Below are positions 33,857 to 41,735 of a DNA stretch of 64,000 bases, in pieces. Positions within the stretch are counted from its first letter, which is position 1, and each line of letters begins with the position of its first letter. The stretch covers positions 1 to 64,000 of the forward strand of contig JAJPHZ010000039.1 of assembly GCA_021325025.1 (NCBI GenBank). The letters are read 5' to 3'. The position numbers and the translations under genes were made by a program. Origin of the DNA: Pseudomonadota bacterium (GTDB lineage Bacteria > Desulfobacterota > Binatia > Binatales > Binataceae). Under the pieces are notes generated by a model. It had not been told where the DNA came from and made no database searches. It worked only from the letters and a program-made list of their open reading frames with translations.

Positions 33857-36565
33857 TCACTGTTGAGCCTTGCGGGCATCGGCGATCAGCCGCCGGAGGT
33901 CGCGGTAATGATTGCCGATCTCGGCGTTGTCCGGCGCCAGTCTCATCGCCTGCTCCAAGTCGCGCAGCGCCTGACCGTATTCGTAGTCCGCCTCCTCGAC
34001 CAGCGCCAGTTGATAGAGCGCCTCGGGTGCGCCGGGCCGCATCGCGATCGCCCGGCGCATCCACAGTGCCGCCCTGTCCAAATGCTTGGCGCGGCGCTCC
34101 AAGTCGGCCAGACGCATCAGGGTGTCGTAATCATACCGCCCGCCCGGGCGCGACCAGGTCGCGTCGAGTAGCGCGGCCTCCGCGCCGCTGAGGTCGCCGG
34201 CCTGCTCGTAGACCTGAGCCAGGGACAGATAAAGCGCAAACGGATCGGCGCCCGCCGCCAGTCCTTGGTTCAGGGCTGCCTTGGCGGCGTCGAGATCCTT
34301 GCGGGGGGCGAAAATTTCGGCCGCCAGATATTGGTAGGGACCCGGATTGGAAGGCTCGATTTGGGCCGCGCGCTGGAACGCAGCGGCGGCTTGCGCGGCC
34401 TCATCCGCACGCAGATACGCCGCCCCCGCCTCCAGCAGGAGTTGTGCGCGATGGTCGGGCCAGGCGGTCGACGAAGAGGCTCGGGCGAGCACGTCGGCCT
34501 GTTCGGCGTCATGATGGACCGCGGCGTAAAACGCCGCCAAGGCCTGTGCCGCGCCGTCAAATCCCCTTGCCACCGCCATCCTGAAGCCGCGATCGATCGC
34601 CTTGCGCTCGTCGAGCGAAAGCCATTCGATCAAGCCCGGCTGCAGGTAGAAGTGGTCTGCGATCGAGGGCGCCACGAGGATTGAGCGCGTAAGCTGATCC
34701 AGTGCGCTTTGTGTTCGGCCGCCGGCCGCCAGCGCCTGCGCGTAGCGGTCCAGAATCAACGGATTGATCGGTTCCAGCTCAGCGGCGATTGCAATCTCCT
34801 TCATCCGGGCTGCAGCGGAAGTGCGCGTCAGCGCGGCATACCACAGGTGAGGCGTGGCGCGCGCGGGATGCTCCAGGATCAGTTTGCGCGCCGCCGCGGT
34901 GTCCCGCGGCTGCGCCGACAGATACGGATACGGAGTCCTTTCCTGCCCGAGCGCAAGCACTATCAACACCACGGCCGCGGCGCTTGCGCCGGCGGCGAAG
35001 CGCCGCAGTTGCAACGGGGTGTATTTCGTTTCCGAACCGTCGGGGCGGACGCCACCCGCCAGGCGCATCGCCAGGGCCAGGAAAATCGCGAACAGGACCG
35101 CATTGGCCGGGATCTGCAGAGCGAAGTCAGACAGCTCCTGAAAAGCGATCGCGCCCAAACCCACCATCAGGGCGCCAACCACCGGCAGCACCTCCGGTGG
35201 CGCGGTCCGCAGGCCCCGGCAGATGCGGATCGTCGCGGACAGACCGAACCATAACAGGAGCGCTGCCCCCAGCAGGCCGGTGTCCGCGGCCAGTTCGAGG
35301 TAATCGTTGTGCGCTTCGCGCACTGAAAGCGGGCTCCAGGGCGGACTTTGATAGCGGGGGAACAGGTCCTGAAAGCCTCCCAATCCGATTCCCAGCACCG
35401 GGAAGTCGCGGATCAGCGGTATCGAGTCTCGCCAATAGCCAAGCCGCGAGGCGAGGTCGGGCTCGCTGATGGTGGCTTCAAGGCGCGTGTCGATCGCGGC
35501 GGTCATCGAAGGGGCTGTGTAAAGGGCGGTGGCGCCAATCAGGCACAGCGTCACGGCCACATAAAGCGCGCCGGCAACCCTGCGCCGCAAGGCGGAGTCC
35601 GCCCCCGCACCGTGCAGGCGCTCGCGCAATGCCATCCAGACGACGGCTGCCGCCGCCAGCAGCGCTGCAGCCCATGCGCCGCGCGACAGGCTGAGCGCGA
35701 TGGCGCATCCGATGACCGACGCGGCGGCCAGACAGATCAGGCGCATCGCCGCCCGTCGGCGGCTCAGAAACGTCTCGAATAGGGCACCGCTGAGCGCCAG
35801 CGGCAGAATCAGGTTAAGATAGGCGGCGAAATGGTTAGGGTTGACGAACGGACCGGCTGCGCGCGGCATCGGGCCCGGTCGCGGTCCGCCCCAATCGTAA
35901 GGTATATACACCCATAGAATTGCGCCGTTCCACCAGGCCTGCTCCAACAGACCGAGACTGCCGATTCCCAGCCCCGTCAGGAGCGCTGCCTGCAGCAGGC
36001 GACGATAAAAGCGTCGCTCTCCGTTAGGACGCGGATAGCGCCGCAGCGGGTAATAGAGAACCAACAAAAACAGGCATCCGTAGGCAATCAGCTTCAGTGC
36101 GGCGGCGGCGGTGAGCGACGGCGCAATCGAAATCGGACGCCATCTCGAGGGCGTTACGGTTGGTCGGTCTCCCGCAATAGCGCGCTCCGGCGCAGCGCCT
36201 TGCTTGTCCGCTCTGGCGGCAGACGCGTCGGGATAAGGCACCCGCTCAGGCCATCCGGGCAGACTGGTCGCATACAAGCGATAAGTCGCGGGAGAAAGTG
36301 CGCGCTCCGCCACGGGCGGCAGCGGGATAAGCTGAAACAGGATCAGGGCGACAAACAATCCGCCCGGGATAAGAATCGGGCGCAGGCCGGGAAACGCCCG
36401 CGGCACCTTGTCCGCCGCCACACGCACCATCCACAGAATGGTCAGCGCGAAAATGACCGCTTCGACGACGGAAAATGCCCAGGGATTGACCGCGCCAATC
36501 GCCATCGGCGAGAACACCATCAGGCCTGCGATGCCTGCGATCACGATGCGGTCCAGCCCGGTCAT
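33857..36565 (-). CDS. O-antigen ligase family (WzyC) membrane protein with TPR domain
   Basis: This 902-residue protein has many membrane helices in its first 550 residues. Signature segments are FVNPNHFAAYLNLILPLALS, ALSLSRGAWAAALL, IGLGGFQDLFPRY and EAHNDYLELAADTGLLGAALL, matching the Wzy_C family that ligates or polymerises surface glycans from lipid-linked precursors. The last 330 residues form TPR-like repeats (DEAAQAAAAFQRAAQIEPSNPGPYQYL is one unit, given here as AAFQRAAQIEPSNPGPY), probably a periplasmic interaction surface. ATG 36565 is preferred, with GGAAG upstream; the frame is open to 36694. No glycosyltransferases lie nearby. Confidence 0.88.
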   Translation of the reverse strand: MTGLDRIVIAGIAGLMVFSPMAIGAVNPWAFSVVEAVIFALTILWMVRVAADKVPRAFPGLRPILIPGGLFVALILFQLIPLPPVAERALSPATYRLYATSLPGWPERVPYPDASAARADKQGAAPERAIAGDRPTVTPSRWRPISIAPSLTAAAALKLIAYGCLFLLVLYYPLRRYPRPNGERRFYRRLLQAALLTGLGIGSLGLLEQAWWNGAILWVYIPYDWGGPRPGPMPRAAGPFVNPNHFAAYLNLILPLALSGALFETFLSRRRAAMRLICLAAASVIGCAIALSLSRGAWAAALLAAAAVVWMALRERLHGAGADSALRRRVAGALYVAVTLCLIGATALYTAPSMTAAIDTRLEATISEPDLASRLGYWRDSIPLIRDFPVLGIGLGGFQDLFPRYQSPPWSPLSVREAHNDYLELAADTGLLGAALLLWFGLSATIRICRGLRTAPPEVLPVVGALMVGLGAIAFQELSDFALQIPANAVLFAIFLALAMRLAGGVRPDGSETKYTPLQLRRFAAGASAAAVVLIVLALGQERTPYPYLSAQPRDTAAARKLILEHPARATPHLWYAALTRTSAAARMKEIAIAAELEPINPLILDRYAQALAAGGRTQSALDQLTRSILVAPSIADHFYLQPGLIEWLSLDERKAIDRGFRMAVARGFDGAAQALAAFYAAVHHDAEQADVLARASSSTAWPDHRAQLLLEAGAAYLRADEAAQAAAAFQRAAQIEPSNPGPYQYLAAEIFAPRKDLDAAKAALNQGLAAGADPFALYLSLAQVYEQAGDLSGAEAALLDATWSRPGGRYDYDTLMRLADLERRAKHLDRAALWMRRAIAMRPGAPEALYQLALVEEADYEYGQALRDLEQAMRLAPDNAEIGNHYRDLRRLIADARKAQQ

Positions 36566-36884
36566 ATCGATCTTCCAAATAACGGAGCGGACAGGCCGGC
36601 CATTGCACGCGTCCGGCGTCCTGCCTGGCTTGGTTTTGACCCTAGCCGCCGCACCAGTCAAAACCTGACCAGGGGACCGATTAACGCCAACCAAGGCCCA
36701 ATAGGCCAGTTTTTCTAATCTGGACTAATTCGGCCCTTCTGAGCTAGCTTTGCGTTGCCGTTTTTGCAACATTAAACGCCGCACCTCGCGATTTGGACCG
36801 TTTCTGGAAATGGAAGGCGAGAAAGAAAAAGCGAAAGGCGAATTTTCGTCTTGACCTTGGTGAGGGCGAGGACCTCAAAATACA
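36566..36884. other. Intergenic region between divergent ligase and FecR-domain genes
   Basis: These 319 bp include a relatively AT-rich part (36700-36880) that must hold divergent promoters. A TTGACC hexamer at 36851-36856 could be a -35 element but the matching -10 would fall on the start codon, so I do not call it. No RNA gene, terminator or repeat is convincing. Confidence 0.4.
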
Positions 36885-37676
36885 ATGCGCCGTTGCGCAA
36901 AGCTCATCGTGGCGCTCGCGGCTGTTTGGCTTTGGGCCCTTCCTTCACTGGCATCGGCGGAAGCGGTGGTGGGCAAGGTTACGCAGGCCTCGGGTAAAGC
37001 CGAGGTCGAGCGCGGCAATACCAGCCTCCCTGCGGCTGCGGCGATGCCGATTGAACTTCACGATCAGCTCAAAACCGCCACCCCGGGTCAGATCACCCTT
37101 GAGATGCTCGACAAGAGTGTGCTGACCGTCAACGAGTCGAGCCTGCTGGCGATCGATGAAAGCCTGGTTGGCGGCGCAGCTACGACCAATGTCAACCTGC
37201 TGTCGGGCAGCGTGCACTCGCTGGTGAGCGCGGTGGCGCGGGCGGCGGCGCCGACGTTCAAGGTGACTACGCCCAATGCGATCGCGGGGGTGCGCGGCAC
37301 CGACTTTGTATGCCGCTACAATTCGGGCACGGCGCGTGCCGGCTTTCCCAACTGCTTCGAATTCACCGATTGCGCGACCACGACCGGCACAGTGGTGGTA
37401 ACCAACAACCCGCCCCGTCCCGGCGTCGAAGTGAAAGTCGGGCCCGGCATGAAGACTACGGTGGCGTGTCTGGCCGCTCCGCTGGCCGCAACTGCCGGTG
37501 CGCTCGGAGTGCTGAGCGCAACGACCACGTCGGGAGGAGGCGCGCTGATGGGACCGGCTGCAATCGTCGGCGCCGGTCTGGGCGTGGGTGGGGTGGTCGC
37601 CGGCACCACGGTCGGAGTAATCACGACTACCGGGGGCGGCACTTCAGGCGGCACCACGGTCAGCCCCTCGCGCTGA
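36885..37676 (+). CDS. Exported FecR-domain protein with Gly-rich tail
   Basis: This 263-residue protein begins with a clear signal peptide (MRRCAKLIVALAAVWLWALP...ASA) followed by a FecR-type domain: VGKVTQASGKAEVERG, PGQITLEMLDKSVLTVNESS and FKVTTPNAIAGVRGTDFVC. FecR domains occur in periplasmic sensors and in structural surface proteins. The last 80 residues are Gly/Ala/Val/Thr-rich and partly hydrophobic, resembling a membrane-inserting tail. It is divergent from the O-antigen-ligase gene. No sigma factor or TonB receptor is adjacent, so iron signalling is not supported. Function unknown. Confidence 0.85.
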   Translation: MRRCAKLIVALAAVWLWALPSLASAEAVVGKVTQASGKAEVERGNTSLPAAAAMPIELHDQLKTATPGQITLEMLDKSVLTVNESSLLAIDESLVGGAATTNVNLLSGSVHSLVSAVARAAAPTFKVTTPNAIAGVRGTDFVCRYNSGTARAGFPNCFEFTDCATTTGTVVVTNNPPRPGVEVKVGPGMKTTVACLAAPLAATAGALGVLSATTTSGGGALMGPAAIVGAGLGVGGVVAGTTVGVITTTGGGTSGGTTVSPSR

Positions 37677-37724
37677 CCGCCCCACGGCCATTTCAATTCA
37701 TCGAGCCTAACCGTGGCTGAGAGT

Positions 37725-37799
37725 TGGTGATCCCAGCGGGAGTCGAACCCGCGTTACCGACGTGAGAGGCCGGTGTCCTAACCACTAGACGATGGGACC
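37725..37799 (-). tRNA. tRNA-Glu (anticodon CTC)
   Basis: The minus strand folds into a complete cloverleaf: acceptor GGTCCCA pairs with TGGGATC, anticodon loop CTCTCAC gives CTC, the T-arm has GGTTCGACTCC, and CCA is encoded. It lies 12 bp downstream of tRNA-Gln on the same strand, so they are likely one transcript. Confidence 0.97.
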
Positions 37800-37811
37800 G
37801 TCTGAGAGCGT

Positions 37812-37887
37812 TGGCTGAGGAGGAAGGACTCGAACCTTCAATCGCCTGATCCAGAGTCAGGTGGCTTACCAATTAGCCGACTCCTCA
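37812..37887 (-). tRNA. tRNA-Gln (anticodon CTG)
   Basis: The minus strand folds as a tRNA: acceptor TGAGGAG pairs with CTCCTCA, D-stem GGCT/AGCC, anticodon stem CCTGA/TCAGG around CTCTGGA giving CTG, T-arm GAAGG/CCTTC with TTCGAGT, discriminator G and encoded CCA. The U1-A72 pair is typical of tRNA-Gln. Confidence 0.97.
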
Positions 37888-38080
37888 GCGCATCGTTTCA
37901 TTTAAATGCCTTGCGGGCGTAAGGTCAAGCTGGGGCGCCGTGGCGAACCGGCATAACTCCTTTCGCGACCAATCCTGCACCACTGCTCCCACCAAGCAGA
38001 CCCTGCCTCGCTCAGGATGGCGACGCCGAGTTCCCGGACCTAAAGGACGGAAACTCAAGTGCGCGGCGCGGCTGATGCGC

Positions 38081-38635
38081 TCAGTCCTGCTCGCGGGGCG
38101 GCGTTGAGGTTTGGCGCAGGGCTTCGGCATGGCGTTCCACCAACGCGTCGCAGCGCGCCAGCAGGGAGGTATCCTGGCAGTAGCATTCGATCATGTAGCT
38201 CAAGTCGCCGAGGTCGTGGACCAGCAGGCGCTGATAGCGTTCGTATTCGCGCTCCTGCTTGACCGCCTTGAGCAGCTCGCCAACGCGATCCTCGATCTCC
38301 GACTCCTCGATCTCCAGCGCCACTGCCAGCGCCTTTTCGATCGTCAGCGACGGCCCGGCATTTTGCGCCGCCTGCGCCAGGAGCGTGCGCAGGCGGCGCA
38401 CGGTTTCGTCTTCCAGCGAAAAGGGACTTTTCTGCTCCAGCACCCCTTCGCATTCCAGCACCGTCGAGACCAGCGTCAGCGCGCCCACGTGATTGGCTTC
38501 GTCGCGCGCCATCGAATACCAGAATTCGCGGAACTTGGGCTCGTTCTCGAAGACCTTGGCATAACGGGCGTACAAGGCCATGGTCTCCCTCTCCAGGCCC
38601 ATCGTGGCTTCCATCACTTCACGCAACGAAGGCAT
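38081..38635 (-). CDS. Ferritin-like / rubrerythrin-related protein
   Basis: This 184-residue all-helical protein has a ferritin-like iron-binding pattern: GLERETMALYARYAKVF (E15/E17), FWYSMARDEANHVGAL with E46xxH49, a third helix LAVALEIEESEIEDRV and RYQRLLVHDLGDLSYM with H140. These spacings fit a di-iron four-helix bundle, as in rubrerythrin-type or stress-related proteins, although no rubredoxin tail is present. It is downstream of rny on the same strand by 59 bp. The ligand assignment is inferred; the exact reaction (peroxide reduction, iron storage) is open. Confidence 0.75.
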   Translation of the reverse strand: MPSLREVMEATMGLERETMALYARYAKVFENEPKFREFWYSMARDEANHVGALTLVSTVLECEGVLEQKSPFSLEDETVRRLRTLLAQAAQNAGPSLTIEKALAVALEIEESEIEDRVGELLKAVKQEREYERYQRLLVHDLGDLSYMIECYCQDTSLLARCDALVERHAEALRQTSTPPREQD

Positions 38636-38694
38636 CGCGGCGCCATCATATCGCGCCCCCGCGCGATCGCAAGGGCATCGTGGCTTCCCTCATT

Positions 38695-40257
38695 CTAGCG
38701 CGCCAGCTCCGTGGAGCGCACCTCCCTGATGACCGTCACCTTGATCTGACCTGGATAGGCCATGTCGGTTTCGATCTTGCGCGCGACGTCGCGGGCCAGC
38801 AGCACGGTGTCGTCGTCGCTGACTGCGGTGGGCTCGACGATAATGCGCATCTCGCGTCCTGCCTGCACCGCGAAGCATTTGTCCACGCCCTTGAAGGACT
38901 TGGCGATGGTCTCCAAATCCTCCAGGCGTTTGACGTAGCTCTCCAGCACTTCGCGCCGCGCACCCGGCCGCGCCCCCGACAGCGCGTCGGCGGCGTCGAC
39001 CAGCGGAGCCAGAATGGTCTCGGCCTTGACCTCCTCGTGATGGGCCGCGATGGCGTTGACGATCTTGGCCGACTCGCCGTATTTGCGCGCCAACTCGGCG
39101 CCAATCAGGGCGTGCGAGCCTTCGACCTCGTGGGTCAGCGCCTTGCCGATATCATGGAGCAAGGCGGCGCGGCGGGCCTGCTTTTCATTCAGCCCCAACT
39201 CCGCCGCCATCGCACCGCACAAAAACGCCGCCTCGATGGAATGCATCAGCACGTTCTGCGCGTAGCTGTAGCGATACTTGAGCATCCCCAGCAGCTTGAC
39301 CAGCTCCGGATGCACCCCGTGGATGCCGACTTCGAGCAGCGCGCGCTGGCCGGCCTCGCGGATTGATTCCTCGACCTCCTGCTCGGCCTTGCGCACCACC
39401 TCCTCGATGCGCCCCGGATGGATGCGGCCGTCGGAGATGAGCCGCTCCAGACCGACCCGCGCGATCTCGCGCCGAATCGGGTTGTGACAGGAGATCACGA
39501 CCGCCTCGGGGGTATCGTCGATGATGATATCGACACCGGTGGCGGCTTCGATGGCGCGGATGTTGCGCCCCTCGCGGCCGATGATGCGCCCCTTCATCTC
39601 GTCCGAGGGCAGCGCCACGGTGGAGACGGTGCGCTCGGCAACGAACTCACCCGCCATCCGCTCGATCGCGACGGTGAGAATGCGCTTGGCACGCCGATCG
39701 GCTTCCTCGCGCGCTTCCTCCTCGACCAGGCGGATATGCTTGGCCGCTTCGTTGCGTGCCTGCCCGACGATTTCGTCGATGATGGTGCGTTTGGCCTCCT
39801 CGCGCGTCATCCCGGCGACCGCTTCCAGTTTGCGGCGGACCTCGTCAAGCAGCGCCTGATGCTCTGCTTCCTTGTCGGTGAGGTTCTTCTCGCGCGCGCG
39901 CAGGCTGTGCTCGCGGCGGTTGAAGTCGGCTTCGCGCCGCTCAAAACTCTCGACTCGCTTTTCGAATACCTCCTCGCGTGACTCGATTTTGCTTTCCAGG
40001 GCCGTCAGTTCCCGGCGCCGCTCGCGTATCTCGTTGTCGGCCTGCGTGCGGGCCTGCACCAGCAGGTCCTTGGCCTTGACTTCCGCCTCTTTGACCAGAA
40101 TTTCGCCCTTGGTTCGTGCCTCCGTAAGAATAAGGTTAGCTTCGGCGTTGGCCGCCTCGGTCTTGGAGGTCTCGGCGCGCTGCGCGGAGAAATAAACCGC
40201 GACGGCGGCGATGAGACCGGCAATCAGGCCCACGATGAGCCCGATTAGTAAGTTCAC
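38695..40257 (-). CDS. rny: Ribonuclease Y
   Basis: This 520-residue endoribonuclease starts with a membrane helix (LLIGLIVGLIAGLIAAVAVY), then a long coiled coil, a KH RNA-binding domain (GRIIGREGRNIRAIEAATG) and an HD metal-dependent phosphodiesterase domain (ALLHDIGKALTHE, AIAAHHEEV). RNase Y initiates mRNA decay at the membrane. Length and domain order are standard. It lies 27 bp downstream of the 5-formyl-THF cyclo-ligase gene. Confidence 0.97.
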   Translation of the reverse strand: MNLLIGLIVGLIAGLIAAVAVYFSAQRAETSKTEAANAEANLILTEARTKGEILVKEAEVKAKDLLVQARTQADNEIRERRRELTALESKIESREEVFEKRVESFERREADFNRREHSLRAREKNLTDKEAEHQALLDEVRRKLEAVAGMTREEAKRTIIDEIVGQARNEAAKHIRLVEEEAREEADRRAKRILTVAIERMAGEFVAERTVSTVALPSDEMKGRIIGREGRNIRAIEAATGVDIIIDDTPEAVVISCHNPIRREIARVGLERLISDGRIHPGRIEEVVRKAEQEVEESIREAGQRALLEVGIHGVHPELVKLLGMLKYRYSYAQNVLMHSIEAAFLCGAMAAELGLNEKQARRAALLHDIGKALTHEVEGSHALIGAELARKYGESAKIVNAIAAHHEEVKAETILAPLVDAADALSGARPGARREVLESYVKRLEDLETIAKSFKGVDKCFAVQAGREMRIIVEPTAVSDDDTVLLARDVARKIETDMAYPGQIKVTVIREVRSTELAR

Positions 40258-40284
40258 TTCGAACCACCTCCTTTTTCGCGTCCA

Positions 40285-40881
40285 TCATGCCTGCCATGAC
40301 CCGGGGGTTCGCGCGTCGAAGACGGCGCGCTCGGTTACCACGTAAGCAAGCCGCTGGTCCCAAGGCTCCTGCGGCAGACGCTCCATTACTTGGAACGAAT
40401 ACGCCAGCCCGACCGCGGTTACCCCCGGCCCTGTCGAGGCCAGAAAACGATCATAAAAACCTCCGCCCCTGCCCAACCGCTGCCCGCTTGCGCTGAAGGC
40501 AAGGCCGGGCACAAAAACAATCGCCGCAGCGCTTTGCGGCGGCACAAAACGCTCGGCGCCCTGCGGCTCGGGAATCCCGAAATGGCCGGGGCGCAAATCA
40601 GTCGATGAATGCACGGCGCGGAAGTCGAGGGTGCGTGCCGCCGGATCCGCAATCGGGTAGAAGACCGAGCGGCCCGCCGCCAGTGCCTCGTCGCGGATCA
40701 GATCGGTGGTGACTTCGTTGTCTACCGCCGCATACAGAAGCACTGCGGTGGCGCACCGGTAACATTCCAAGGCCAGCGCTCTGAGCTGAATTGAGCGGGA
40801 CAGCGCCCACGCCTGCTCCGGCGGCAAGGCGTCGCGGCATTTCCGCATCACCTTGCGCAAACGGTGCTTTTGGTCCGCCAT
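40285..40881 (-). CDS. 5-formyltetrahydrofolate cyclo-ligase
   Basis: This 198-residue enzyme converts 5-formyl-THF to 5,10-methenyl-THF with ATP. Visible motifs are KHRLRKVMRKCRDALPPEQ at the N-terminus, the substrate loop FGIPEP and the ATP/metal motif LGRGGGFYDRFLA. ATG 40881 gives the family-standard start; the frame is open to 40971. Upstream (on this strand) come a structured gap and then zapA. The zapA / 6S RNA / cyclo-ligase order is known from many proteobacteria and is the main reason to look for a small RNA in that gap. Confidence 0.95.
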   Translation of the reverse strand: MADQKHRLRKVMRKCRDALPPEQAWALSRSIQLRALALECYRCATAVLLYAAVDNEVTTDLIRDEALAAGRSVFYPIADPAARTLDFRAVHSSTDLRPGHFGIPEPQGAERFVPPQSAAAIVFVPGLAFSASGQRLGRGGGFYDRFLASTGPGVTAVGLAYSFQVMERLPQEPWDQRLAYVVTERAVFDARTPGSWQA

Positions 40882-41159
40882 GCAATCTCCATGGCGGGCG
40901 CGGGGCTTCAGGTCATGACTTGTTCGCCCGCGCGACCCGGTTCGGTCGCGGGCCGGCAACTCATCAGGCAAAATCCATCGCGAGCCGGGTGCGGCAACTT
41001 TGTTGTAGAGGTGGTGCCTTGGCCATTCACGGTCGCATGCTGTCGGCGCAAAGTTGCCGCGCTTAAACGGCGCAATTTATTTCGTCGTGCTCCACTGCCC
41101 CCGCCGCCCACCTGACATGTCCAGTCAACGCTCCCAAATTGAGCGCCCCAGACAAACCT
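40882..41159 (-). ncRNA. Candidate structured RNA between zapA and cyclo-ligase gene (6S position)
   Basis: The 278-bp gap has strong RNA structure. On the minus strand GCGGCAACTTTG (41060-41049) pairs perfectly with CAAAGTTGCCGC (41002-40991), closing a 46-nt interior. A further AGTTGCC (40961-40955) could compete for the same strand, and a GC-rich hairpin follows (40953-40926, with a 2-nt bulge). The genomic position equals that of ssrS (6S RNA) in proteobacteria, but I cannot reproduce the 6S central bubble with confidence. Alternatives are a switching leader of the cyclo-ligase mRNA or simple spacer. Confidence 0.4.
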
Positions 41160-41435
41160 TCACTTGTTACCTTCAAAAGACTGCGACAAACGTCTGTTCA
41201 GCGCGTCCAGTTGCTCGAGCAGTTCGCGGTGCTCGATGCGCAAGCGTTCCAGTTCGTCGGCGAAATTCAGCGCGGTCAAAATCGCCAGGTCGATGGTATT
41301 GATGGCGCGGGTGCGGGCGCGGATTTCACGGCCGCGTTCGTCCACCGCGCGCGCCACCGCCTTGACCCATTCAGCGTCCGCATCACTGGCCACTTCCAGA
41401 TTCTGCCCCATTATCTGGACGCTGACGTTCGCCAT
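41160..41435 (-). CDS. zapA: Cell division protein ZapA
   Basis: This 91-residue protein starts MANVSVQIMGQNLEVASDAD and continues with the ZapA helix (WVKAVARAVDERGREIRA, NTIDLAILTALNFADELERL) and a coiled-coil tail. ZapA binds and bundles FtsZ at midcell. ATG 41435 gives the family start; the longer open frame to 41528 overlaps zapB. It lies 5 bp after the zapB stop, indicating co-transcription. Confidence 0.93.
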   Translation of the reverse strand: MANVSVQIMGQNLEVASDADAEWVKAVARAVDERGREIRARTRAINTIDLAILTALNFADELERLRIEHRELLEQLDALNRRLSQSFEGNK

Positions 41436-41440
41436 CGCGG

Positions 41441-41689
41441 TTACGCCAAATCCAGGCCGTCGAAGCGGGCCAGCAATTTCTCGATCCGGCCTTTGACCTC
41501 CTGCCGTTCGGCCTCCTGCTGGCGGCATTGCTCCAGAGCCTGTCTGAGTTGCGCACTAACTTCCTCAAGACGGCGCCGCCCTTCTTCCACCTGCTCAGTC
41601 AGCCTGGCATTCTCCTGCCGCAACTGCTCGGTGCGTTCGATCACCGCCTTAACCCGTTCGTCCAACTGCTTGAGGATTTCAAATGACAT
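41441..41689 (-). CDS. zapB: ZapB-like coiled-coil cell division protein
   Basis: This 82-residue protein is one continuous coiled coil (FEILKQLDERVKAVIERTEQ, then RQENARLTEQVEEGRRRLEE), the form of ZapB, which links ZapA at the Z ring to the nucleoid. It precedes zapA by 5 bp and follows ftsY by 46 bp on the same strand. Coiled coils are low in information, so the call rests mainly on length and the zapA neighbour. Confidence 0.75.
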   Translation of the reverse strand: MSFEILKQLDERVKAVIERTEQLRQENARLTEQVEEGRRRLEEVSAQLRQALEQCRQQEAERQEVKGRIEKLLARFDGLDLA

Positions 41690-41735
41690 GATTAATGCAT
41701 TCCGACGCTAATTTATTTTTTCGCCTTTAACACTG

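Noticed and set aside
40926-40953. GC-rich hairpin as intrinsic terminator
   Set aside because: The stem has a 2-nt bulge and neither strand has a T-run; kept only as part of the RNA candidate.
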